Of a stretch of 64,000 nt of DNA, positions 25,782-33,354 are shown piece by piece (the first letter of the stretch is position 1; each line of letters opens with the position of its first letter). The position numbers were made by a program, and so were the translations under genes. Under the pieces are notes generated by a model that was not told where the DNA came from, searched no databases, and was given only the letters and a program-made list of their open reading frames with translations. Source of the DNA: Nocardioidaceae bacterium (GTDB lineage Bacteria > Actinomycetota > Actinomycetes > Propionibacteriales > Nocardioidaceae). The stretch spans positions 989,416-1,053,415 of the forward strand of contig JAGIBL010000001.1 of assembly GCA_017744365.1 (NCBI GenBank). Reading direction: 5' to 3'.

Positions 25782-26828
25782 ATGAAGCTCGGACTGCAGC
25801 TGGGGTACTGGGGCGCGCAGCCGCCGGCCCACCACGGAGAGCTGGTGGCCGCCGCCGAGGACGCCGGGTTCGACGCGATCTTCACCGCGGAGGCGTGGGG
25901 CTCCGACGCGTTCACCCCGCTTGCCTGGTGGGGCCGCGAGACGAGGAGGGTGCGACTCGGCACCAGCATCGTGCAGATGTCCGGCCGGACGCCGACCAGC
26001 ATCGCCATGCACGCGCTCACCCTGGACCACCTCTCCGGCGGCCGGATGGTGCTCGGCATGGGCGTCTCCGGCCCGCAGGTCGTCGAGGGCTGGTACGGCC
26101 AGCCCTTCGAGAAGCCGCTGGCGCGCACCCGGGAGGTCGTCGAGATCATCCGCAAGGTGCTCGCCCGCGAGGCCCCGGTGACCAACGACGGCCCGCACCA
26201 CCCGCTGCCCTACACCGGTCCCGGCGCGCTCGGCCTGGGCAAGCCGCTCAAGCCGATCGTGCACCCGCTGCGCGCCGACCTGCCGATCTGGCTCGGCGCC
26301 GAGGGACCCAAGAACGTCGCCCAGACCGCCGAGATCGCCGACGGCTGGATCCCGATCTTCTACACCCCGAACAGCGCGTCGATGTACCAGCCATGGCTCG
26401 ACGAGGGCTTCGCGCGCCCCGGCGCCCGACGTACGAGGAAGGACTTCGAGATCGCGGCGACCTGCCACCTGGAGATCACCGCGGACAACGGTCCCGCCCG
26501 CCAGGCCGTCATCGACGGCATGAAGCCGATCGTCGCGCTCTACATGGGCGGCATGGGCGCCAAGGAGATGAACTTCCATCACCAGGTCTTCACCCGGATG
26601 GGGTACGGCGACCTGGCCGACGAGGTGCAGCAGCTGTACCTGTCGGGGGAGAAGGACAAGGCCACCGGGCTGATCCCGGACGAGCTGGTCAACGACATGC
26701 ACATCATCGGAGACGCGGGCTACGTCAAGGAGCGCGTCGCCCAGTGGGAGGAGACCGGAGTGACCACGTTGCTGCTCAGCTGCCGTGACGCCGACGAGGT
26801 GCGCAGGATCGCGGAGGTGCTCGCATGA
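25782..26828 (+). CDS. LLM-class F420-dependent oxidoreductase (Rv3520c-like)
   Basis: A 348-residue luciferase-like TIM-barrel protein. Visible features are the N-terminal KLGLQLGYWG, ARTREVVEIIRKVLARE, and LPIWLGAEGPKNVAQTAEIADGWIP, typical of F420-dependent enzymes of the LLM group. ATG 25782 has GAGGAGC before it. Synteny with the KstR-regulated Rv3520c and the shared KstR box point to reduction or oxidation of a steroid intermediate with F420; the reaction is not known. Its stop overlaps the ligase start by 4 nt (ATGA). Confidence 0.85.
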   Translation: MKLGLQLGYWGAQPPAHHGELVAAAEDAGFDAIFTAEAWGSDAFTPLAWWGRETRRVRLGTSIVQMSGRTPTSIAMHALTLDHLSGGRMVLGMGVSGPQVVEGWYGQPFEKPLARTREVVEIIRKVLAREAPVTNDGPHHPLPYTGPGALGLGKPLKPIVHPLRADLPIWLGAEGPKNVAQTAEIADGWIPIFYTPNSASMYQPWLDEGFARPGARRTRKDFEIAATCHLEITADNGPARQAVIDGMKPIVALYMGGMGAKEMNFHHQVFTRMGYGDLADEVQQLYLSGEKDKATGLIPDELVNDMHIIGDAGYVKERVAQWEETGVTTLLLSCRDADEVRRIAEVLA

Positions 26829-28435
26829 GCGCGACCACCGACGAGACGCTGCGGATCGGGACCCACAACGGTCACCTCATGGTCGCCGCGCTGCGGCGCC
26901 ACCACGACCGCCCGATCATCCATCTCGGCGACGTCACCCTGACCGGCCAGCAGGTCGCGGACCGGATCAGCACCTACATCCAGGCCTTCGAGTCGCTCGG
27001 CGCCGGCACCGGTACGGCGGGTGCGCTGCTCGCCCTGAACCGGCCCGAGGTGCTGTTCATCCTCGGCGCCGGGCAGACCCAGGGCTACCAGCGCACCTCG
27101 CTGCACCCGCTCGGCTCGGCCGACGACCACGCCTACGTGATCAACGACGCCGGTATCACCACGCTGATCGTGGACCCGTACTTCACCGAGCGGGCGCTGG
27201 AGCTGCTGGACAAGTGCCCCGGCCTCAAGCAGGTGCTCACCATCGGACCGGTCCCGGACGCGCTCGCCGCGCACGGGACCGACCTCACCGCGGCGGCCGC
27301 CGGGTTCGACCCGAAGCCGCTGACCGCGAAGCTGCTGCCGCCGGACCACATCGTCTCGATCACCTACACCGGTGGCACCACCGGCAAGCCCAAGGGCGTG
27401 GTCGGGATGACGCAGACGATGAACACGATGACGGGCGTCCAGCTCGCCGAGTGGGAGTGGCCGGAGAGCCCGCGCTTCCTCATGTGCACGCCGCTCTCGC
27501 ACGCCGGCGCGGCGTTCTTCGTGCCCGTGGTCATCAAGGGCGGCACCCTGTTCGTCTCCTCCCGGTTCGACCCGGCCGAGGTGCTGGCCACCATCGAGGA
27601 GAAGAAGATCAACTCCTTGATGCTGGTGCCGACGATGCTCTACGCGCTCATGGACCACCCGGACTCGCGGACCCGCGACCTGTCCTCGCTGGAGACCGTC
27701 TACTACGGCGCCTCGCCGATCAACCCGGTGCGGCTCAAGGAGGCCATCGAGCGGTTCGGCCCGATCTTCGCCCAGTACTACGGTCAGTCCGAGGCACCGA
27801 TGGTGATCTCGTACTTCCCCAAGGGCGACCACGTGGACGCGGACGGCAAGCCGATCGAGGCACGGCTGACCTCGTGCGGCCGACCCTCGGCGCTGGTGCG
27901 GACGGCGCTCCTCGGCGAGGACGGCAACCCGGTCCCGCAGGGCGAGCCGGGGGAGATCTGCGTCGCCGGACCGCTGCTCTCCGGCGGCTACTGGCAGCTG
28001 CCCGAGGAGACGGCCGCCACCTTCAAGGACGGCTGGATGCACACCGGCGACGTAGCCCGCGAGGACGAGGACGGGTTCTGGTACATCGTCGACCGCACCA
28101 AGGACATGATCGTCACCGGCGGCTTCAACGTCTTTCCGCGCGAGGTCGAGGACGTCGTCGCCGAGCACCCGGCGGTCGCCCAGGTCGGTGTCATCGGCAT
28201 CCCGCACGAGAAGTTCGGCGAGGCCGTCACCGCGATCGTCGTGCTCCGGGACGGGTTCGAGCTGACCGAGCCGGTTGTCGCCGAGATCCAGGCCGCGGTG
28301 AAGGAGCGGAAGGGCGCCGTGCAGTCACCCAAGCAGGTGATCGCCGTCGACGCCCTCCCGCTCACCGCGCTCGGCAAGCCGGACAAGAAGGCCCTGCGCG
28401 CCCAGTTCTGGACCGGAGAGCGCTCGGTCGGCTGA
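26825..28435 (+). CDS. Acyl-CoA synthetase, FadD8-like
   Basis: A 536-residue adenylate-forming ligase with the P-loop YTGGTTGKPKGVVG (about residues 180-193), YYGQSEAP, TGDVAREDEDGFWYIVDR (hinge) and the C-terminal lysine motif LPLTALGKPDKKALR. Long agreement with the recalled mycobacterial FadD8 pattern (IHNGHLMVAALRRH-type opening, ETVYYGASPINPVRLKEAI). It activates an acid as the CoA thioester through an acyl-AMP. Coupled to the F420 gene and under the KstR box at 25730. In M. tuberculosis fadD8 lies elsewhere, so its inclusion in this operon is notable. The steroid substrate is inferred. Confidence 0.85.
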   Translation: MSATTDETLRIGTHNGHLMVAALRRHHDRPIIHLGDVTLTGQQVADRISTYIQAFESLGAGTGTAGALLALNRPEVLFILGAGQTQGYQRTSLHPLGSADDHAYVINDAGITTLIVDPYFTERALELLDKCPGLKQVLTIGPVPDALAAHGTDLTAAAAGFDPKPLTAKLLPPDHIVSITYTGGTTGKPKGVVGMTQTMNTMTGVQLAEWEWPESPRFLMCTPLSHAGAAFFVPVVIKGGTLFVSSRFDPAEVLATIEEKKINSLMLVPTMLYALMDHPDSRTRDLSSLETVYYGASPINPVRLKEAIERFGPIFAQYYGQSEAPMVISYFPKGDHVDADGKPIEARLTSCGRPSALVRTALLGEDGNPVPQGEPGEICVAGPLLSGGYWQLPEETAATFKDGWMHTGDVAREDEDGFWYIVDRTKDMIVTGGFNVFPREVEDVVAEHPAVAQVGVIGIPHEKFGEAVTAIVVLRDGFELTEPVVAEIQAAVKERKGAVQSPKQVIAVDALPLTALGKPDKKALRAQFWTGERSVG

Positions 28436-28437
28436 CC

Positions 28438-28935
28438 TCAGGGGCAGAGCGGCACGTTCGCGTTGTACGACGCGAACAGGTTGGCCGGGTTCTTGCGCCA
28501 GATCCACGCGTGCAGGGTCCACAGCCCGAGGCCCGGGTTCGGGATCATCTGCTGACCCAGGAAGTGCGGCGCCTCGGCGGCGTCGGACATCTTCACCAGG
28601 TACTCGACCGCGACCAGCTGGTTCTGGCCCTGGTGCACCTCGTAGACGAGGGCCTCGGGCTCGTTGCGGTCCAGCGCGCCGCCGTCGTTGAGCAGCCCGC
28701 CGTTGACCAGGTGCGTGCCCATGCCCTCGCCGGTGGCCCGGTTGTCGAAGCAGGGGAGTCCGGGGTCGCCGTACCCGTCGGCCTCGGCGGCCGGGATCGC
28801 GTGGTACTTCGCGGTCGCCGCGCGCACCCCGTCCATCCCGTCGGTGTGGGCGTGCGCCGTGCCGGCGTAGACCCCAGTGACCGCCAGCGCCCCGGCGCCG
28901 AGCGCGATCGCGACCCGGGTGGCCTCGCGGCGCAC
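28438..28935 (-). CDS. Secreted protein of unknown function
   Basis: A 165-residue protein with a signal peptide (basic RREATR, then a hydrophobic stretch to the AHA cleavage site), then a mature domain rich in His, Trp and Asn, with two Cys (LPCFDN and the C-terminal VPLCP) that may pair. GTG 28935 begins 1 nt after the stop of the preceding DUF4242 gene, so the two are co-transcribed. It ends 2 nt from the convergent fadD gene. I recognise no domain; the histidine-rich mature part leaves metal binding possible. Confidence 0.7.
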   Translation of the reverse strand: MRREATRVAIALGAGALAVTGVYAGTAHAHTDGMDGVRAATAKYHAIPAAEADGYGDPGLPCFDNRATGEGMGTHLVNGGLLNDGGALDRNEPEALVYEVHQGQNQLVAVEYLVKMSDAAEAPHFLGQQMIPNPGLGLWTLHAWIWRKNPANLFASYNANVPLCP

Positions 28936-28936
28936 C

Positions 28937-29188
28937 TCAGGCGCCTTCCTGGACGAGATGGATCTCGTCGGCGACCAGGCCGTGCGCCTCGCGGTGCACG
29001 GTGACGGCCGCGTCGGGGTCCGGCGCGTCGACGAGGCAGAAGATCGTCCCCTGCGCCTCGTCGACCCAGTAGCGCAGGTACTGCACGTCGTGCTCGCCCT
29101 GGGCGGCCAGGTCGGCCTGGTGTGCCTGGGCGACGTCCTCGAGGCTGACGCCACCCTCGAGGTGGTGGACATCCATGTAGAGAGGCAT
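28937..29188 (-). CDS. DUF4242 small protein (SCO4226 nickel-binding type)
   Basis: An 83-residue protein of the DUF4242 type (MPLYMDVHHLEGG opening, TIFCLVDAPDPDAAVTVHREAHG core). The Streptomyces homologue SCO4226 was described as a nickel-binding ferredoxin-like fold protein; the HREAHG and DVHH histidines are candidate ligands. ATG 29188 has AAAGGAAC upstream. Directly followed by a secreted protein gene. Physiological role unknown. Confidence 0.78.
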   Translation of the reverse strand: MPLYMDVHHLEGGVSLEDVAQAHQADLAAQGEHDVQYLRYWVDEAQGTIFCLVDAPDPDAAVTVHREAHGLVADEIHLVQEGA

Positions 29189-29256
29189 TTCCGTGTTCCT
29201 TTCGTCTGCGTTCTTCGACGCTACGAACTACGGGGTGTGCCTCTCATCGGTTCCCT

Positions 29257-29772
29257 TCACCCATGTTGGCCGCGGGGACCACCTAGATCACCCGGCAGCA
29301 GCGACCAGCACTGCAGGTCGACCCGCTCGCCGTTCTTGTGGGGCATCGAGCGGTGGGTGCCCTCGTAGGTGTACCCGGCCTTCTCGGCGACCCGCTGCGA
29401 GGCGACGTTCTCGGTGTCGATCAGCAGCGTCAGCCGCAGGAAGCCGGCGTCGAGCGCCCAGCGGGTGAGCAGGTCCAGCGCGGCGGTGGCGATGCCCCGC
29501 CCGCGGGCCCACGGGCTCACCGCGTAGCCGAGCTCGACCTGCAGGCCCTCGCGGTCGAGCGGCCCGGTGACGGCGTACCCGGCGAACTCCTCGCCGTCGA
29601 CGATCGCCCAGTGCTCGCGGTCCTCCTCGATGAACCGCTTGCGCCAGAGCTGCACCCAGCCCGGCGGGGTTGGCACCGGGATGCCGGTGAACCGCAGGAT
29701 CGCGTCGTCGACGATGGTTCGCTCCATCGGATCGACGTGCTCGTCGGCGAACGGAACCAGGCGCACGGTCAT
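29257..29772 (-). CDS. GNAT-family N-acetyltransferase (RimJ/RimL-like)
   Basis: A 171-residue GNAT protein of the ribosomal-protein-alanine acetyltransferase type: VRLVPFADEHVD opening, ELGYAVSPWARGRGIATAALDLLTRWAL with the acetyl-CoA RGRGIA loop, and NVASQRVAEKAGYTYEG near the end. ATG 29772 is fixed by TAGCCT (29780-29785) exactly 7 nt upstream (leaderless) rather than by the longer frame. Stands alone between the DUF4242 pair and a divergent membrane cytochrome gene. Substrate unknown. Confidence 0.8.
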   Translation of the reverse strand: MTVRLVPFADEHVDPMERTIVDDAILRFTGIPVPTPPGWVQLWRKRFIEEDREHWAIVDGEEFAGYAVTGPLDREGLQVELGYAVSPWARGRGIATAALDLLTRWALDAGFLRLTLLIDTENVASQRVAEKAGYTYEGTHRSMPHKNGERVDLQCWSLLPGDLGGPRGQHG

Positions 29773-29803
29773 GCCGCGGAGGCTAGTCGGGCACCATGAC
29801 GCC

Positions 29804-30334
29804 ATGCCGCTCAATTTCCGCTTCCGCAACGGCGCCCACGGCTACGGTCTCGTCACGAAGACGCTGCACTGGCTCACCGTGGCGCTGCTGGCCGCGCAGT
29901 TCACCGTCGGGTACCTGATGGACGACGAGCGCGGCCGCGGCAGGGGCCGCGGGAGAGGACACGGTTCAGGTCACGGATCCGGGCACGGACGCGGCGGGGA
30001 CGACTTCGACCGCCTGGACCTGCTCCCGGTGCACGTGACCCTGGGCGTGCTCATCCTGCTCGTCGCGACGGCTCGCGTGGCCTGGCGGCTCGGCACCGAC
30101 CTGCCGCCGTGGGACGAGCGCCTCGGCCCGGTCCAGCGGCGGATCGTGCACCGCACCGAGCAGGTCCTGCTGGCCTCGCTGTTCCTGGTCCCGGGGACCG
30201 GCCTGGCGCTGCTGCTCAGCGGCGAGGACGACCTGCTGTGGCTCCACGTGAGCGCGCACGTCCTGTTCTTCACCGCGCTGGCCGCGCACCTCGCGATGGT
30301 GCTCGGCAAGCGCCTGCTGCCGCGGATGCTCTGA
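29804..30334 (+). CDS. Cytochrome b561-type membrane protein with Gly/His-rich loop
   Basis: A 176-residue integral membrane protein with four hydrophobic segments. Candidate heme histidines are in TLHWLTVALL, LPVHVTLGVL, WLHVSAHVLFF and ALAAHLAMV, the layout of prokaryotic cytochrome b561. Between helices 1 and 2 there is an unusual insert of repeated Arg-Gly, then Gly-His-Gly-Ser units (about residues 44-63). ATG 29804 is the start; the longer frame runs through the opposite GNAT gene. It probably moves electrons between quinone and a periplasmic partner; the His-rich loop may bind metal. Confidence 0.75.
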   Translation: MPLNFRFRNGAHGYGLVTKTLHWLTVALLAAQFTVGYLMDDERGRGRGRGRGHGSGHGSGHGRGGDDFDRLDLLPVHVTLGVLILLVATARVAWRLGTDLPPWDERLGPVQRRIVHRTEQVLLASLFLVPGTGLALLLSGEDDLLWLHVSAHVLFFTALAAHLAMVLGKRLLPRML

Positions 30335-30337
30335 CCC

Positions 30338-30742
30338 TCAGCCGGCGAGGAACGAGAACCGCACCTCGCGCTCGTCGTTGTCGACGTTCAGGTCGACCAG
30401 GCAGATCGACTGCCAGGTGCCGAGCAGCAGCCGGCCATCGGTCACCGGCACGGTCGCGTAGGGCGGGAGGAACGCCGGCATCACGTGCGAGCGGCCGTGT
30501 CCCCGGCTGCCGTGCTGGTGCCGCCAGCGGTCGTCGGCGGGAAGCAGGCCGTCCAGGGCGGCGAGCAGGTCGGTGTCGCTGCCGGCGCCGGTCTCCACGA
30601 TCGCCAGGCCCGCGGTCGCGTGCGGGACGAAGACGTGCAACAGGCCGTCGCCGCGCTCGCGCGCCCAGGCACGGGCGTCCTCGGTCAGGTCGACGATGGT
30701 CTCGGTCGAGCCGGTCCGGTAGCTGCGGGTGTCGGTCTCCAT
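30338..30742 (-). CDS. YjbQ/UPF0047-family protein
   Basis: A 134-residue protein of the YjbQ (UPF0047) family: LLHVFVPHATAGLAIVETG, HGRSHVMPAFL and GTWQSICLVDLN are the conserved blocks. The family has been linked to a weak thiamine-phosphate synthase activity in vitro, without a confirmed role. ATG 30742 has no obvious ribosome-binding site. Only 3 nt separate its stop from the convergent cytochrome gene. It lies before a 32-bp repeat cluster. Confidence 0.85.
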   Translation of the reverse strand: METDTRSYRTGSTETIVDLTEDARAWARERGDGLLHVFVPHATAGLAIVETGAGSDTDLLAALDGLLPADDRWRHQHGSRGHGRSHVMPAFLPPYATVPVTDGRLLLGTWQSICLVDLNVDNDEREVRFSFLAG

Positions 30743-30758
30743 GACACCAGCCTGCACG

Positions 30759-30834
30759 ACTGCCCGCTCGACGCAATCCCGCGCCGACGTACTGCCCGCT
30801 CGCTGCCATCCCGCGGGTACAAACTGCCCGCTCG
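30759..30834. repeat. 32-bp period degenerate tandem repeat
   Basis: The 12-mer ACTGCCCGCTCG occurs at 30759, 30791 and 30823, exactly 32 bp apart. The first two units also share ATCCCGCG in their variable part. The third unit is cut short by the end of echA19 (30843). The spacing and conserved core recall the 22-bp repeat nest at 3711. Confidence 0.85.
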
Positions 30835-30842
30835 CGCGGAGT

Positions 30843-31655
30843 TCAGGAGCCGGTGAAGTGCGGGGGGCGCTTCTCGAGGAAGGCGCGGGGGCCCTCCTTG
30901 GCGTCGTTCGAGGAGAAGACCGCGGCACCGATCCGGGCGTCGTCGGCCCAGCACTCGTCCTCGTGCTTGCCCTCGGAGTCCCGCATGGTCTTGAGGATCG
31001 CCTGCACCGCCAGCGGGCCGTTGGCGGCGATCATGTCGGCCAGCTCGTGAGCCTTGGCCAGCGCCTGGCCGTCCGGAACGACGTGCCCGATGAGGCCGAG
31101 CTCCTTGGCCTCCGGGGCCTTGAGCGTCCGGCCGGTGAGCAGCAGCTCGGCGGCGACGGTGTAGGGGATCTGCCGGGGGAGGCGGACCGCGGAGCCGCCC
31201 ATCGGGTACAGCGACCAGCGCGCCTCGGCGACGCCGAACTTCGCCGACTCGCCGGCCACCCGGATGTCGGTGCCCTGGAGGATCTCGGTGCCGCCGGCGA
31301 TCGCCGGGCCCTCGACCGCGGCGATCAGCGGCTTCGTCAGCCGGAATCCCTTGAGCAGCCCCTTGATGACGGTCGGGTCGTACTCGCCGGACTCGAAGCT
31401 CTCCGACGGCGGCTTCTCGTCGGCCGCCTTGAGGTCCATCCCGGCGCAGAAGTAGCCGCCCGCGCCGGTGAGGATGCAGACCCGGATCTCGGGGTCCTCG
31501 TTGACCCGGTCCCAGGCCGACTCCATGATCCGCAGCATCTCCGAGGAGAGCGCGTTGCGCCGCTCGGGCCGGTTCATCGTCACGATGAGCTTGTGGCCGT
31601 CCTGCTCGACCAGGCAGTCGGGGGTCGTCCGTACGTCGGCGGCGGTGTCCGTCAT
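30843..31655 (-). CDS. echA19: Enoyl-CoA hydratase EchA19, sterol side-chain beta-oxidation
   Basis: A 270-residue crotonase: oxyanion segments [11 protein letters not shown] and [20 protein letters not shown], with the [24 protein letters not shown] block. Close agreement with recalled EchA19 (Rv3516), which hydrates 3-oxo-chol-4,22-dien-24-oyl-CoA. ATG 31655 is preceded by TAGCAT (31663-31668) with a 7-nt gap, so it is leaderless. It is divergent from fadD19; the KstR box at 31678 lies between the two -10 elements. Confidence 0.9.
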   Translation of the reverse strand: MTDTAADVRTTPDCLVEQDGHKLIVTMNRPERRNALSSEMLRIMESAWDRVNEDPEIRVCILTGAGGYFCAGMDLKAADEKPPSESFESGEYDPTVIKGLLKGFRLTKPLIAAVEGPAIAGGTEILQGTDIRVAGESAKFGVAEARWSLYPMGGSAVRLPRQIPYTVAAELLLTGRTLKAPEAKELGLIGHVVPDGQALAKAHELADMIAANGPLAVQAILKTMRDSEGKHEDECWADDARIGAAVFSSNDAKEGPRAFLEKRPPHFTGS

Positions 31656-31677
31656 GGGACGAATGCTAGCCCTAAAC

Positions 31678-31691
31678 GAGAACGTGTTCTA
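31678..31691. promoter_or_regulatory. KstR box between echA19 and fadD19
   Basis: GAGAACGTGTTCTA: core AACGTGTT with one mismatch at the first position of TnnAACnnGTTnnA. It overlaps TAGTAT (31690-31695), the -10 of fadD19, and lies 9 bp from the echA19 -10 on the other strand. Confidence 0.82.
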
Positions 31692-31701
31692 GTATCGCGG
31701 C

Positions 31702-33354
31702 ATGGCCCTCAACATCGCTGACCTCTTCGAGCATGCCGTCGACGCGGCGCCCGACAAGCCGGCCGTGAAGGTGGGTGACCGGACCGTCACCTATGCCGAG
31801 CTGGAGTCCGAGAGCAACAAGCTGGCGCACTACCTGCAGGCCCAGGGCGTGCAGCCGGGGGACCACGTCGCCATCTACGCCAAGAACAGCATCGAGCACG
31901 TCGTCGCGGTGCTCGCGGTGGTCAAGATCCGTGCGGTCACCATCAACGTGAACTACCGGTACGTCGAGGGCGAGCTCGACTACCTCTTCGACAACTCCGA
32001 CGCGGTCGCGGTGATCTTCGAGCGCACCTACGCCCCGCTGGTGGCCAAGTGCGCGCCGAAGCACGACAAGCTCACCACCTTCGTCGCCATCCCGGACGTC
32101 ATCGAGCCCGACGACCAGTCCGACATCAGCGAGTTCGGTGGCGTCCTGTACGCCGACGCGCTGGCCGGCCAGTCCGACGTACGGGACTTCGGTGAGCGCA
32201 GCCCCGACGACCTGCACATCATCTACACCGGCGGCACCACCGGCTTCCCCAAGGGCGTCATGTGGCGCCACGAGGACTTCTGGCGGGTGCTCGGCGGCGG
32301 CATCGACTTCTACACCGGCGAGCCGCTCAGCGAGTACGACCAGTCCGAGCAGGCCAAGCAGGACGGCCGGATGGTCACCTTCCCGCTCAGCCCGCTCATG
32401 CACGGTGGCGCCCAGGCCGGCCTGCTGATGCACCTGTTCGCCGGGCACCTGACCATCCTCGAGCCCAAGTTCGACCCGCAGCGGACCTGGGAGATCATCG
32501 ACGAGAACGGCGTGATGCTGATCTTCATGACCGGCGACGCGATGGCCCGGCCGCTGATCGAGGAGTTCGAGCGCAAGGCGGCCACCGGCACGCCGTACGA
32601 CGGGAACAGCCTGTTCGCCGTCTCCTCCAGTGCCGCGATCTTCTCCCCGGAGGTCAAGGAGCGCTGGATCGCCGCGCTGCCGAACCCCGTCTACACCGAC
32701 TCCGTCGGCGCCTCCGAGACCGGCTTCCAGGGCATGGGCATGCAGGACAAGGAGCACATCAGCAGCGACGGCCCGGTGGTCGCGCTCGGTCCGAACAGCG
32801 TCGTCCTCGACGAGCAGAACAACGTGCTCGACATGGAGAGCAACGTCGGCAAGATCGGCCGCCTCGGCCGCGGCGGCTCGGTCCCGGTCGGGTACTACAA
32901 GGACCCGGAGAAGTCCGCGGCGACCTTCCTCGAGGTCGACGGCAAGCGCTACTCGGTGCCCGGCGACTTCGCCCGGATCGAGGAGGGCAACCGGGTCACC
33001 CTGCTCGGCCGCGGCTCCAACTGCGTCAACACCGGTGGCGAGAAGGTCTACCCCGAGGAGGTCGAGATGGCGATCAAGCGCCACCCGGCCGTGTACGACG
33101 TGCTGGTGGTCGGCATCCCGGACGCCAAGTTCGGCCAGGCCGTGGCCGCCGTCGTCCAGCCCCGCGAGGGCGAGACCGTCGAGCTCGAGGAGCTGCGCGA
33201 GTTCCTGCGCGAGTACCTGTCCGGCTACAAGCTGCCCCGCGCGCTGACCCTGGTCCCCGAGATCCCGCGCAACGCCACCGGCAAGGCGCAGTACCCGCGC
33301 GCCAAGGAGCTGGCCATCGAGGACCTGAAGACCCGTGAGGGAGTGAGCGCCTGA
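31702..33354 (+). CDS. fadD19: Steroid-CoA ligase FadD19
   Basis: A 550-residue adenylate-forming ligase: IIYTGGTTGFPKGVMWRHED (P-loop, near residue 175), TDSVGASETGFQG, and the C-terminal lysine in NATGKAQYPRAKEL. Strong agreement with recalled FadD19 (Rv3515c), which activates C26/C24 side-chain acids and, in Rhodococcus, is required for C24-branched sterols such as sitosterol. TAGTAT sits 6 nt before ATG 31702 (leaderless) and is overlapped by the KstR box. Its stop shares one base with the next gene's ATG (TGATG). Confidence 0.92.
   Translation: MALNIADLFEHAVDAAPDKPAVKVGDRTVTYAELESESNKLAHYLQAQGVQPGDHVAIYAKNSIEHVVAVLAVVKIRAVTINVNYRYVEGELDYLFDNSDAVAVIFERTYAPLVAKCAPKHDKLTTFVAIPDVIEPDDQSDISEFGGVLYADALAGQSDVRDFGERSPDDLHIIYTGGTTGFPKGVMWRHEDFWRVLGGGIDFYTGEPLSEYDQSEQAKQDGRMVTFPLSPLMHGGAQAGLLMHLFAGHLTILEPKFDPQRTWEIIDENGVMLIFMTGDAMARPLIEEFERKAATGTPYDGNSLFAVSSSAAIFSPEVKERWIAALPNPVYTDSVGASETGFQGMGMQDKEHISSDGPVVALGPNSVVLDEQNNVLDMESNVGKIGRLGRGGSVPVGYYKDPEKSAATFLEVDGKRYSVPGDFARIEEGNRVTLLGRGSNCVNTGGEKVYPEEVEMAIKRHPAVYDVLVVGIPDAKFGQAVAAVVQPREGETVELEELREFLREYLSGYKLPRALTLVPEIPRNATGKAQYPRAKELAIEDLKTREGVSA

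Noticed and set aside
30759-30834. CRISPR array or tRNA-like element
   Set aside because: A core of only 12 bp, three units, no dyad in the core, no cloverleaf and no cas genes.
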